Positions 6,680-13,511 of a stretch of DNA of 14,059 nt are shown one piece after another. Source of the DNA: CBFGWV01 sp965652545 (GTDB taxonomy: Bacteria; Pseudomonadota; Gammaproteobacteria; Competibacterales; Competibacteraceae); NCBI GenBank assembly GCA_965652545.1, contig CBFGWV010000111.1:1-14059 (forward strand), read 5' to 3'. Position 1 is the stretch's first letter. Each line of letters starts with the position of its first letter. Under the pieces are notes generated by a model, which saw nothing but the letters and a program-made list of their open reading frames with translations, ran no database searches and was not told the DNA's origin. The position numbers and the translations under genes were made by a program.

Positions 6680-6753
6680 GTTCAGGAGCGTCATAACATG
6701 TCGAAATTCCGCGATTTTCCTAAAGGATGGTGCGTCATGCGCCGGGGGTGGCA

Positions 6754-7695
6754 ATGCACAGGCTGCTGCTGATCGCCGTATTGCTTGCCTCGGCCTGTGC
6801 ATCGTCCCCGACCGTTCAACCGTTGGCGGACCCGGTCCCGCAGACGGAGGTTCTGCGAAGCGTTCTGGAGCTCTCCGGTGGCGAGGTGGATGGCATACGG
6901 CTTCGCGGGCTCTCCGGTCTGGCTGTCGATGCGACGACGGACACCTTGTATGCGCTGTCCGATTTCGGCGCTCTATTCATCTTTGCGTTGGCGTTCGACG
7001 ACACGGGCGACCTGGCCGATGCGAGCCCGCAGCGGGCGGTGCATCTTAAGGGCGAGGATGGGCGCCGTTTGCGGTTTCCCTACAGCGATGCCGAAGGACT
7101 GGTATTGATCGGCCAAGGGCCGACCGCACGCCTGCTGGTCAGCTTCGAACAACGCCCGCGGGTGGCTGTGTTCGACCTTCAGGGGCGACAGATCGAGTCT
7201 TGGCCGCTGCCACCGGATTTCGACCATGCGTCAGCGTATGCAAACCGCAACAAAAGCTTGGAATCCATAGGCTTGGACGATGCTGGCAAGTGGCTTGCGT
7301 TGAGTGAGGGCGCGCTGGCGGGGGATGACTCCGGACGCCGCCCGTTGTTGGATGCACACGGTTTGCGCGCCTGGTATCACCCGGGTCCGGCACCGGCCAG
7401 CGCGCCGGTATCCATGGAAGTCCTCTCCGACGATGGCGGCCTGCTGGTGCTTGAGCGCGCCTACGCCGGCCCGTTGCAGCCGCTGGTGATCAGCGTCCGC
7501 CGTGCCCGCTTGCCGGCGGTGCGCGGTGGATTGATGGACGTGGAGGATGTGCTGGTCATGTCGACCGCCGAGGACTGGCCGTTGGACAACCTCGAGGGCA
7601 TGACCCGCCTGCCCTCAGGCGATCTGCTGCTGGTCTCGGATGACAACGGCAGTGTCTTGCAGCGCACCTTGCTGCTCCACGTCCGCTTGCCGTGA
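6754..7695 (+). CDS. Esterase-like activity of phytase family lipoprotein
   Basis: This 313-residue protein starts at the ATG at 6754, preceded by GGGGGTGG. An in-frame ATG at 6727 would place nine charged or polar residues ahead of the signal peptide. Residues 1-15 (MHRLLLIAVLLASAC) form a lipoprotein signal with cysteine 15 as the lipidated residue, so it should be membrane-anchored on the periplasmic side. The body has the six-bladed propeller-like motifs of the family once called phytase-like esterase: GLSGLAVD (52-59), LYALSD, YSDAEGLV, NKSLESIGLD and, near the end, DNLEGMTRLPSGDLLLVSDD. The true substrate of most members is unknown; phosphate-ester or ester hydrolysis is suggested only by family name. 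It diverges from the btu operon and ends 228 bp before phaA. No functional tie to either neighbour is evident. Confidence 0.85.
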   Translation: MHRLLLIAVLLASACASSPTVQPLADPVPQTEVLRSVLELSGGEVDGIRLRGLSGLAVDATTDTLYALSDFGALFIFALAFDDTGDLADASPQRAVHLKGEDGRRLRFPYSDAEGLVLIGQGPTARLLVSFEQRPRVAVFDLQGRQIESWPLPPDFDHASAYANRNKSLESIGLDDAGKWLALSEGALAGDDSGRRPLLDAHGLRAWYHPGPAPASAPVSMEVLSDDGGLLVLERAYAGPLQPLVISVRRARLPAVRGGLMDVEDVLVMSTAEDWPLDNLEGMTRLPSGDLLLVSDDNGSVLQRTLLLHVRLP

Positions 7696-7711
7696 CACGC
7701 TGCAACAATTG

Positions 7712-7731
7712 TTTTGTGCACTTGCGCAAAA
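7712..7731. promoter_or_regulatory. Palindrome upstream of the phaA promoter, candidate operator
   Basis: TTTTG-T-GCA-CT-TGC-G-CAAAA is a 20-bp imperfect palindrome ending 5 bp before a consensus -35 box. A second palindrome, AACAATTGTT (7704-7713), abuts it. PhaR-type regulators are known to bind TGC/GCA-rich palindromes near pha promoters, and phaR lies downstream here, so PhaR binding is a reasonable guess; no site was tested. Confidence 0.35.
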
Positions 7732-7736
7732 AGCGG

Positions 7737-7766
7737 TTGACAATGCGTCGTAAGCGCATGGAGTAT
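7737..7766 (+). promoter_or_regulatory. Probable sigma70 promoter of phaAB
   Basis: TTGACA (7737-7742) is a perfect -35 box. GAGTAT (7761-7766) follows after 18 bp and is a weak -10 match. Transcription from here would give a 5' leader of about 150 nt before phaA. Confidence 0.42.
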
Positions 7767-7869
7767 CGAACAATCCTGAAATGATGCACCTGCGCAATAC
7801 GGGGCAGTATGTCCCGGATGTCTCAGTGCGGACGGCACCGTGACGGATTCTCGGGTACCCTTGTGGCCC

Positions 7870-7895
7870 GGCCGGATCGGCTCCTCCATCCGGCC
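7870..7895 (+). promoter_or_regulatory. Hairpin in the phaA leader with a loop complementary to the ribosome-binding site
   Basis: GGCCGGAT (7870-7877) and ATCCGGCC (7888-7895) form an 8-bp stem around a 10-nt loop. The loop contains CCTCC (7883-7887), which is complementary to the phaA Shine-Dalgarno GGAGG (7914-7918). The stem is clear; a regulatory role is conjecture. Confidence 0.35.
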
Positions 7896-7923
7896 CGAGT
7901 CAATCCGTGATCGGGAGGTCGAA

Positions 7924-9105
7924 ATGGAAGATGTGGTTATCGTCGCGGCGGCGCGTACCGCCATCGGCAACTTCATGGGCGCGCTGGCTGCGCTGCCGGC
8001 TCACGAACTGGGCTCGGTGGTCATCAAGTCTGTGCTCGATCGCACCGGCGTTGCGCCCGACCAGGTAAGCGAGGTCATCCTCGGTCAAGTGCTCACCGCC
8101 GGCACCGGCCAGAACGCCGCCCGTGCCGCTGCGCTGGCCGCCGGGCTCGGGCAGGGCGTGCCCGCGTACAGCATCAACAAAGTCTGCGGCAGCGGTCTAA
8201 AGGCCGTGCATCTGGCCTACCAGTCCATTCGCGATGGTGACAACGACATCGTCATCGCCGGTGGCCAGGAGAGCATGAGCCAGGCGCCCCACGTGCTGAT
8301 GAACTCCCGTAAAGGCCAGACCATGGGCGACTGGAAAATGGTCGACTCCATGCTCAACGAGGGCCTGGTCTGCGCCATGAATCGCTATCACATGGGCATC
8401 ACGGCCGAAAACGTGGTGACCAAGTTCGGCCTCACCCGCGAGGAGCTCGATGCCTTCGCCGCCGAGTCCCAGCGTCGCGCTGCCGCGGCCATGGAGGCGG
8501 GTCGCTTCGACGCCGAGATCGTGCCGGTGAGCATTCCCCAACGTAAAGGAGACCCTGTGGTGTTCGATCGGGACGAATTCCCGCGTGCGAACACCACGGC
8601 CGATGGACTGGCCAAATTGCGTCCGGCGTTCAAGCCGGACGGCACAGTGACTGCCGGAAACGCCTCGGGAATCAACGACGGCGCCGCGGTGGTCATGGTG
8701 ATGTCGGCCAGTCGTGCCAAGGCACTGGGCTTGACGCCCCTGGCCCGTATCGCCGCTTATGCCAAGGCAGGCGTCGATCCCGCGATCATGGGTACCGGAC
8801 CGATCCCGGCCACCCGCCGCTGTCTGGAGAAGGCGGGCTGGACCATTGATCAGCTGGATCTGGTGGAAGCCAATGAAGCGTTTGCGGCCCAGGCCATCGC
8901 AGTCAATCGCGATCTGGGCTGGGATACCGACAAGGTAAACGTCAATGGCGGTGCCATCGCCCTGGGTCATCCCATCGGTGCCTCGGGTTGCCGAGTGCTG
9001 GTGACTTTGCTGCATGAAATGGGCCGACGCGATGCCAAGAGGGGGCTTGCCACCCTGTGCATCGGTGGTGGACAGGGGGTGGCGCTGGCCGTCGAGCGGG
9101 ACTAA
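7924..9105 (+). CDS. phaA: Acetyl-CoA acetyltransferase (beta-ketothiolase)
   Basis: This 393-residue cytoplasmic thiolase condenses two acetyl-CoA to acetoacetyl-CoA, the first step of PHB synthesis. The length equals that of well-studied PhaA enzymes. The acyl-carrying cysteine is 88 (NKVCGSG), the histidine is 349 in ALGHPIGASG, and the second active-site cysteine is 379 in TLCIGGGQG; NEAFAAQ and GNASGINDGAA are also present. The ATG at 7924 has GGGAGG 5 nt upstream. A longer in-frame start at 7840 would add unrelated residues encoded by the leader. phaB follows after 18 nt. One variation is CAMNRYHMG where many homologues have DAFNGYHMG. A degradative thiolase (AtoB) has the same fold; the phaB and phaR neighbours favour PHB synthesis. 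Confidence 0.96.
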   Translation: MEDVVIVAAARTAIGNFMGALAALPAHELGSVVIKSVLDRTGVAPDQVSEVILGQVLTAGTGQNAARAAALAAGLGQGVPAYSINKVCGSGLKAVHLAYQSIRDGDNDIVIAGGQESMSQAPHVLMNSRKGQTMGDWKMVDSMLNEGLVCAMNRYHMGITAENVVTKFGLTREELDAFAAESQRRAAAAMEAGRFDAEIVPVSIPQRKGDPVVFDRDEFPRANTTADGLAKLRPAFKPDGTVTAGNASGINDGAAVVMVMSASRAKALGLTPLARIAAYAKAGVDPAIMGTGPIPATRRCLEKAGWTIDQLDLVEANEAFAAQAIAVNRDLGWDTDKVNVNGGAIALGHPIGASGCRVLVTLLHEMGRRDAKRGLATLCIGGGQGVALAVERD

Positions 9106-9123
9106 TTCCGACGAGGACAGTGC

Positions 9124-9864
9124 ATGAAACGAATTGCGATCGTAACCGGGGGTATCGGTGGTTTGGGTACGGCCATGTGCAAGGCGCTGGCCGACCAGGG
9201 CCGCACCGTGGTGGCTGCGTTCTATCCGGCTGAGGAAGAAAAGGCATTCCACTGGCGCGAGATGCGCAAGTCCGAAGGGCTGGATGTGCACGTCTATCCG
9301 GTGGATGTCACCGACATCGACTCCTGCGCCGCTCTGGTGGCGCAGGTGGAGTCGGACCTCGGTCCGATCGACATTCTGGTGAACAACGCCGGAATCACCC
9401 GTGACTCCATGCTGCGCAAGATGGAAAAGCATCAGTGGGACGCGGTGATCAACACCAACCTCTCCAGCTTGTTCAACATGACCAGGCAGGTGTTCGAGAA
9501 GATGTGCTCGCGCGGCTGGGGCCGTATCGTCAACATCTCCTCGGTCAACGGCCAGAAGGGCCAGTTCGGCCAGGCGAACTATGCTGCGGCCAAGGCCGGT
9601 GTGCACGGGTTCACCATGTCGGTGGCTCAGGAAGGCGCCCGCAAGGGTGTCACGGTGAACACCATCTCGCCCGGTTACATCGCAACGGAAATGGTGATGG
9701 CCATGCCCGAGGAGGTGCGCAAGCAGATCGAAGCGCAGATTCCCGTGGGCAGGCTCGGCAAACCCGAGGACATCGGCCGCACGCTGTTGTTCCTCACGGC
9801 GGACGATGCCGATTTCATCACCGGTGCCGATATGTACGTCAATGGCGGCCTGTACTACCATTGA
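9124..9864 (+). CDS. phaB: Acetoacetyl-CoA reductase (3-oxoacyl-CoA reductase, SDR family)
   Basis: This 246-residue short-chain dehydrogenase reduces acetoacetyl-CoA to (R)-3-hydroxybutyryl-CoA, the monomer for PHB, with NADPH as the usual donor. The cofactor motif TGGIGGLG is at 8-15, NNAG at 87-90, the catalytic serine at 140 and the YxxxK pair at Y153/K157. QWDAVINTNLSSLFNMT and VNTISPGYIATEMVMAM are typical of PhaB and distinguish it from FabG. The ATG at 9124 has GAGGA at good spacing and lies 18 nt after phaA, so the two are co-transcribed. No synthase (PhaC or PhaCE) or phasin is in the window, so polymerisation genes must lie elsewhere. Confidence 0.96.
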   Translation: MKRIAIVTGGIGGLGTAMCKALADQGRTVVAAFYPAEEEKAFHWREMRKSEGLDVHVYPVDVTDIDSCAALVAQVESDLGPIDILVNNAGITRDSMLRKMEKHQWDAVINTNLSSLFNMTRQVFEKMCSRGWGRIVNISSVNGQKGQFGQANYAAAKAGVHGFTMSVAQEGARKGVTVNTISPGYIATEMVMAMPEEVRKQIEAQIPVGRLGKPEDIGRTLLFLTADDADFITGADMYVNGGLYYH

Positions 9865-9940
9865 GCGGGTCGGCTGAACTCGCGACGCAACGCGGCGCGG
9901 CCGGATCTGGCAGTCTGCGCGGGTCCGGGGGATCGGATCG

Positions 9941-10021
9941 GCGGGTTTGGGGCATCATGCCCGTAGCCCGCCGTTTCGCGGCTTGGTGAGTCCCCCGGTT
10001 TCCGTAGACCGCAAGAGCCGC
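9941..10021. other. Two consecutive structured inverted repeats in the phaB-phaR gap
   Basis: The 186-bp gap between phaB and phaR holds no gene. The first element pairs GCGGG (9941-9945) with CCCGC (9967-9971) around a symmetrical 4x4 internal loop and an inner palindrome, GGGCAT-C-ATGCCC (9950-9962). The second pairs GCGG-CTTG (9978-9985) with CAAG-AG-CCGC (10012-10021), with a CGGT/ACCG hairpin (9996-10011) inside it. No U-run follows either, so they are not standard terminators. On the minus strand both contain CTACGG. They could be an RNA element in the phaR leader or a dispersed repeat; I cannot match them to a known class. Confidence 0.5.
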
Positions 10022-10050
10022 CGCGTCTTGCTATTTCTGGGCAGGGGCGC

Positions 10051-10533
10051 ATGACAGAACCGCGGACCATTAAAAAATATCCCAACCGGCGGTTGTACGA
10101 CACGGCCATCAGCAGTTACATCACCTTGGAAGACGTACGCAAGTTGGTGATGGACCGCACCACATTCAAAGTCATCGATGCGCGCAGCGGTGACGACATT
10201 ACCCGCAGTATCCTTCTGCAGATCATCAGCGAGCAGGAAGAGCAGGGTACGCCCATCTTCACCACCGAACTGCTGGCACACATCATCCGCTTCTACGGGG
10301 ATGCTCTGCAGGGCATGATCGGCAGCTATCTGGAGCGCAGTCTGCTGGCGTTCGTCGACCAGCAGCACCTGTTCCGCGAGCAGATGCGCAACTTCATGGG
10401 CAAGAATCCGCTGTCGATGATGACCGAGCTGACCGAGCGCAACATGAAAATCTGGCAGACGCTCAACGATCGACTGTACAAGGGCGAGGGCGAGGATCCC
10501 CCTGCCGACGACGATTCCCAAAAGAAATCCTGA
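10051..10533 (+). CDS. phaR: Polyhydroxyalkanoate synthesis regulator PhaR
   Basis: This 160-residue protein has the hallmark N-terminal DNA-binding domain of PHB/PHA accumulation regulators: KKYPNRRLYDT at 8-18, then SYITLEDVRKLV and FKVIDARSGDDITRSILLQI up to about residue 55. The second domain (about 70-145) contains ELLAHIIRFYG, LERSLLAFVDQQ and GKNPLSMMTELTERN. The acidic C-terminus ends EDPPADDDSQKKS. In studied species PhaR represses phasin and its own genes, binding both DNA and PHB granules, and is released from DNA as polymer forms. The ATG at 10051 has AGGGG 5 nt upstream. The 186-bp gap after phaB suggests separate or additional control. It converges with the M48 protease gene, with 89 bp between the stops. 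Confidence 0.96.
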   Translation: MTEPRTIKKYPNRRLYDTAISSYITLEDVRKLVMDRTTFKVIDARSGDDITRSILLQIISEQEEQGTPIFTTELLAHIIRFYGDALQGMIGSYLERSLLAFVDQQHLFREQMRNFMGKNPLSMMTELTERNMKIWQTLNDRLYKGEGEDPPADDDSQKKS

Positions 10534-10622
10534 GCGTTACGCGATTCGGCTGCCCTCGTATTGAGTGTGGGATGGATGGGTTGAGCGCAAGCGATGCCCG
10601 CCGTGCCGTGCTGCCAGCGGGC

Positions 10623-12086
10623 TCAGGGCGAGCCAGCCTTGTCCATCACGGCTTTCTCAGCCTCGAACTCGGCCAGCCGCGCCCTTGCCTTCGCTTCTTG
10701 GAACGGCGTGGCCGAGGGATTGCGCGCCGCCGCTCCCGCATGCAGGACGGCCAGGTCTAGCTCGCCAGCGAGGTAGTGGTATTCCGCCAGTGCCATCGAA
10801 GCGGCCACCGAGTCGCCGGCCGCCTGTGCGGCCTCGGACACCATCCAATGGACGCGTGGGTCGCGCGGGCGTCGCTCCTGCTGGGGTTTGAGCATGGCAA
10901 GCGCCGCCTGTGGCTGGCCGGTTCGGATCAGCGCGCTGCCGTAACTGATGGCGAGGCGATAGTCGTCCGAATAGAGACGCGTGAGGGCATCGAAGCGTTG
11001 CATGGCCTTGTCGTCCTGGCCTCGGGCCAGTGCAAGTTCGGCCGCCAGCAGGCCGTAATCGAGCCGCTCGGGGTCCGTGGCCAGCAGCCGGTCGAGATGG
11101 GCCTCAGCCTGATCGAAACGGGCCGCCTCGCTATAGGCCAGCGCCAGCGCGAAGCGGTCTCCGGTGTCGCCGACACCGTTCTCCGGCAGGGTGGTTTCCA
11201 GGCCACGGATCAGCGTCATCACATTGTCGGCCATGATCACCCGCAGGCGTGCCATGGCCAGGGTATAGGCGAGCGGATCATTGACCGACGTCGCCGCTTG
11301 CGGCAGGTCGGTGCGTCCGGCGACGTCGGCCGAACGCATTTCGGCCCGGGGGTGAGTGCGCAGGAGATCCATCAACGCATTCTGGCTGCCGGCCAGGCGT
11401 GACATCCTGTCGAAGAAGCGCTGCATGCCGCTGGGGTCGAAGCCGGCTCGGGCCAGCAGACGCACGCCGACCCGGTCCGCCTCTTGCTCGTGAGCGCGGG
11501 TGAAGTTGATCTGTTGCTGCGCGCCCAGTGCCAGGGATCCGGCCATGGCGGCCTGGCCCGCTTCGCGGCTGGCTGCCGCCACCAGGGCGGAGGCGACCAT
11601 CGCAGCGGCCATGGGCAAGGCCATGTTCTGCATCTCGGCATAGCGGCGGGCGATGTGGCGTTGGGTGACGTGGGCGATTTCGTGCGCAACCACACCGGCC
11701 AGTTCGGCCTCATCCCGCGTGGCCAGCATCAGGCCGGCATTGATACCGATGTACCCACCAGGCGCGGCGAAAGCGTTGATCTGGCTGCTTTTGATCCAAA
11801 AGAACGACAACGGCCGGCCCTGGGTGTCGGCGTGCAGGGCCAGGCGGTGGCCGAGTGCGCCCAGGTATTCCTCCAGTGCCACGTTGTCGATCAGCGCCCG
11901 TCGTCGTCGCAACTGATCGACCACCGCGGCACCCAGGCGCTCCTCGTCATCGCGCGAGAGCACCGCCAGCGAGGGGTCGGAGAAGTCCGGCAGAACGATG
12001 CCGCTTTGGCCCTGTCCGGTACCGCTCGTGGCGATAAGGGGCAAGGAAACGGCCATGGCGAGCAGGCGGCGGCGGGTGGGGGTCAT
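10623..12086 (-). CDS. bepA: M48 family metalloprotease with TPR-like tail (BepA/YfgC-like)
   Basis: This 487-residue protein has a short basic start and a hydrophobic segment (residues 1-20, MTPTRRRLLAMAVSLPLIAT), as expected of a signal peptide. The peptidase domain has HEIAH at 135-139 as zinc ligands and catalytic glutamate, with the third ligand E202 in EQEAD, and FAAPGGYIGINAGL ahead of it. From about residue 310 the protein is a series of helical pairs (for example ALALAYSEAARFDQAEAHLD and YGLLAAELALARGQDDKAMQ) that fit tetratricopeptide repeats. In E. coli BepA this periplasmic protease clears misassembled LptD and other outer-membrane proteins. The ATG at 12086 was preferred over the frame opening at 12173, which would add a 29-residue leader without a signal. 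E. coli bepA lies next to other genes, so the symbol rests on domain layout. Confidence 0.88.
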   Translation of the reverse strand: MTPTRRRLLAMAVSLPLIATSGTGQGQSGIVLPDFSDPSLAVLSRDDEERLGAAVVDQLRRRRALIDNVALEEYLGALGHRLALHADTQGRPLSFFWIKSSQINAFAAPGGYIGINAGLMLATRDEAELAGVVAHEIAHVTQRHIARRYAEMQNMALPMAAAMVASALVAAASREAGQAAMAGSLALGAQQQINFTRAHEQEADRVGVRLLARAGFDPSGMQRFFDRMSRLAGSQNALMDLLRTHPRAEMRSADVAGRTDLPQAATSVNDPLAYTLAMARLRVIMADNVMTLIRGLETTLPENGVGDTGDRFALALAYSEAARFDQAEAHLDRLLATDPERLDYGLLAAELALARGQDDKAMQRFDALTRLYSDDYRLAISYGSALIRTGQPQAALAMLKPQQERRPRDPRVHWMVSEAAQAAGDSVAASMALAEYHYLAGELDLAVLHAGAAARNPSATPFQEAKARARLAEFEAEKAVMDKAGSP

Positions 12087-12114
12087 GAGTGTCCGATAGG
12101 CGTTGGATTGACGG

Positions 12115-12129
12115 GCGCAGTCACTGCGC
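12115..12129. repeat. 15-bp perfect inverted repeat in the bepA-tusA divergent spacer
   Basis: GCGCAGT-C-ACTGCGC is a perfect palindrome 29 bp upstream of the bepA start, within the 155-bp divergent gap. It could be an operator or a hairpin in the bepA leader. The rest of the gap holds a TTGACA at 12180-12185, which could serve tusA, but the best -10 (TATCAT at 12206-12211) is 20 bp away, longer than usual. Confidence 0.35.
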
Positions 12130-12241
12130 TTGGAACCGCATCGGTGAGAGGTGTTCCATGCTGGACCAGGCATTTATCGTTGACAAGCCCGGCGGTCCGT
12201 CGCGGTATCATCAGCCCAGTTGCCCCGGAGGAAGCCTGTCC

Positions 12242-12478
12242 ATGCACATCGATGCGGAACTCGACGCCAGTGGCCTGCATTGCCCGTTGCCGTTGCTCAA
12301 GGCCAAGAAGGCGCTGTCCGGGTTGACCGTGGGGCAGACGCTGCGGATCGTGGCCACCGATCCGGGGTCCGTGCGGGACTTCGAGGCCTTTTCCCGGCAA
12401 GCGGGTCATATGCTTTTATCGTCGCAGCCAGAGGCGGAGCGCTTTGTATTCGTCATTAAGAAAGGAGGACCCAAGTGA
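12242..12478 (+). CDS. tusA: TusA/SirA-like sulfurtransferase
   Basis: This 78-residue protein is a full-length TusA-family sulfur carrier. The invariant cysteine is C14 in GLHCPLPLLKAKKAL, followed by the VGQTLRIVATDPGSVRDF strand-helix unit typical of the family. TusA takes persulfide sulfur from a cysteine desulfurase and passes it to TusBCD for tRNA 2-thiouridine synthesis; in sulfur oxidisers homologues also act in dissimilatory sulfur transfer. No dsr, hdr or rhodanese gene is nearby, so the role is open between these. The ATG at 12242 is preceded by GGAGGAAG; longer in-frame starts at 12089 and 12158 precede the ribosome-binding site. The gene overlaps the next one by 4 bp. Confidence 0.92.
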   Translation: MHIDAELDASGLHCPLPLLKAKKALSGLTVGQTLRIVATDPGSVRDFEAFSRQAGHMLLSSQPEAERFVFVIKKGGPK

Positions 12479-13032
12479 GCGATAACGCGGTGCTCCAGGC
12501 GTTACGCCAACGGCGTACGGTGCATGAGTTCGAGCCCGGCCGGCTGCCGCCGCGCGAAACGGTTCTGGCGGCCCTGGAGGCAGCCCGGTGGGCGCCGAAC
12601 CATCATCTTACCCAGCCCTGGCACGTGTACTGGCTGGGTCCGCAGACGATACATGCCATAGCGCAGCTCAACGCGCAGACGCTTCGCCAGATCAAAGGCG
12701 ATCAGGCGGCTGAGCACAAAATGCAGCGTTGGTTGGCCATCCCCGGCTGGCTGGTGGTGACCTGCGAGCGCAGCGACGACGAGGTCCGCGCCCGCGAGGA
12801 CTACGCGGCCTGTGCCTGCGCCATCCAGAACCTCATGCTTGCGCTGCACAGCCAGGGTGTGGCCAGCAAATGGAGCACCGGGCCGGTCACGCGGGACGAT
12901 GGCTTCTACGACCTCATCTGGGCCGATCCGACGGTGGAAACGGTCGTCGGTATCGTCTGGTACGGTTACCCGGTTGAAGTCCCGCAGCCCATCCGTGCGC
13001 CGGTCGAACGATTCCTCGTGGAGCTTCCCTGA
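12475..13032 (+). CDS. Nitroreductase family protein (YdjA-like)
   Basis: This 185-residue protein starts at a GTG (12475) that shares GTGA with the tusA stop; a perfect AAAGGAGGA sits 6 nt upstream, which decides the start. RQRRTVHEFEPGRL (11-24) is the FMN-phosphate contact region of nitroreductases, and RWAPNHHLTQPWHVY (39-52) is the second conserved block. The C-terminal part has GIVWYGYP in place of the usual GxxxxG flavin contact. The length matches minimal family members such as E. coli YdjA. It should be a homodimeric FMN-dependent NAD(P)H oxidoreductase in the cytoplasm; the natural substrate is unknown for this subgroup. Cysteines are at CACAIQ, which is not a family motif. Confidence 0.9.
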   Translation: MSDNAVLQALRQRRTVHEFEPGRLPPRETVLAALEAARWAPNHHLTQPWHVYWLGPQTIHAIAQLNAQTLRQIKGDQAAEHKMQRWLAIPGWLVVTCERSDDEVRAREDYAACACAIQNLMLALHSQGVASKWSTGPVTRDDGFYDLIWADPTVETVVGIVWYGYPVEVPQPIRAPVERFLVELP

Positions 13033-13511
13033 TGGGTGTCGAGATCGAACGAAAGTTTCTGGTGGTCACCGACGCCTGGCGTGACCAGGTGGTGACATCG
13101 ACCCCTTACCGCCAGGGCTACATCGTCAGCGACGAGACCCGCTCGGTGCGGGTGCGCATTGCCGGTGACCGCGCCTGGCTGAACATCAAGACCGCGACCG
13201 TCGGTGTGTCGCGTCAGGAGTGGGAGTATGCGATTCCTGCGGCGGAGGGGGCCGAACTGATGGCCGCGGTGTGCCGGCCGCCGGTTCTGGAAAAGACGCG
13301 TCATCTCATCCCCGCGGGTGCGTTGACTTGGGAGGTGGACGAGTTTTCCGGCGCAAACGCCCCACTGGTGCTGGCGGAAATCGAATTGCCGTCCGCCGAT
13401 GCTCCGTTCGACCGGCCCCCATGGTTGGGCCGGGAAGTCACCGAGGATATCCGCTACTACAGTGCCCGGCTCGCCGTGCATCCATACCGGGACTGGGCCA
13501 ATGAGGCATAA
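13032..13511 (+). CDS. CYTH domain protein, probable inorganic triphosphatase (triphosphate tunnel metalloenzyme)
   Basis: This 159-residue protein begins VEIERKFLV, the ExExK signature (E4, E6, K8) of the CYTH superfamily, whose eight-stranded tunnel binds triphosphate with Mg2+ or Mn2+. Further charged strands follow as expected: TRSVRVRIAG, AWLNIKTA, RQEWEYAIP, LEKTRH, WEVDEFSG, LVLAEIELPS and EVTEDIRYYSARLA. Length and layout match short bacterial members such as the Nitrosomonas europaea enzyme, which hydrolyses inorganic tripolyphosphate. Class IV adenylate cyclases share the fold, so cyclase activity is less likely but not excluded. The ATG shares one base with the nitroreductase stop (TGATG), so translation is coupled. 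The 3' end overlaps the next gene. Confidence 0.9.
   Translation: MGVEIERKFLVVTDAWRDQVVTSTPYRQGYIVSDETRSVRVRIAGDRAWLNIKTATVGVSRQEWEYAIPAAEGAELMAAVCRPPVLEKTRHLIPAGALTWEVDEFSGANAPLVLAEIELPSADAPFDRPPWLGREVTEDIRYYSARLAVHPYRDWANEA

Noticed and set aside
6305..6802. 165-codon minus-strand frame across riboswitch 2
   Set aside because: It runs through conserved riboswitch elements, so the sequence there is explained by RNA structure, and the protein has low-complexity Arg/Ser composition.
7840..7923. N-terminal extension of phaA from the ATG at 7840
   Set aside because: The added residues are not thiolase-like, include the leader hairpin, and the ribosome-binding site sits before 7924.
8197..9861. 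554-codon open frame antisense to phaA and phaB
   Set aside because: Long antisense frames are common in GC-rich coding DNA. It lies opposite two clear enzymes, and its translation shows a composition rich in His, Gly and Arg without domains.
9941..10021. Cyclic-di-GMP-I (GEMM) riboswitch in the phaB-phaR gap
   Set aside because: The minus strand has loose likenesses (GGAAACC, AAGCC, CTACGG), but the order, spacing and the GACGCAAAGCC core do not match the class.
10585..10622. Bidirectional terminator between phaR and bepA
   Set aside because: GCCCGC and GCGGGC can pair, but the loop is about 15 nt and no U-run occurs on either side.
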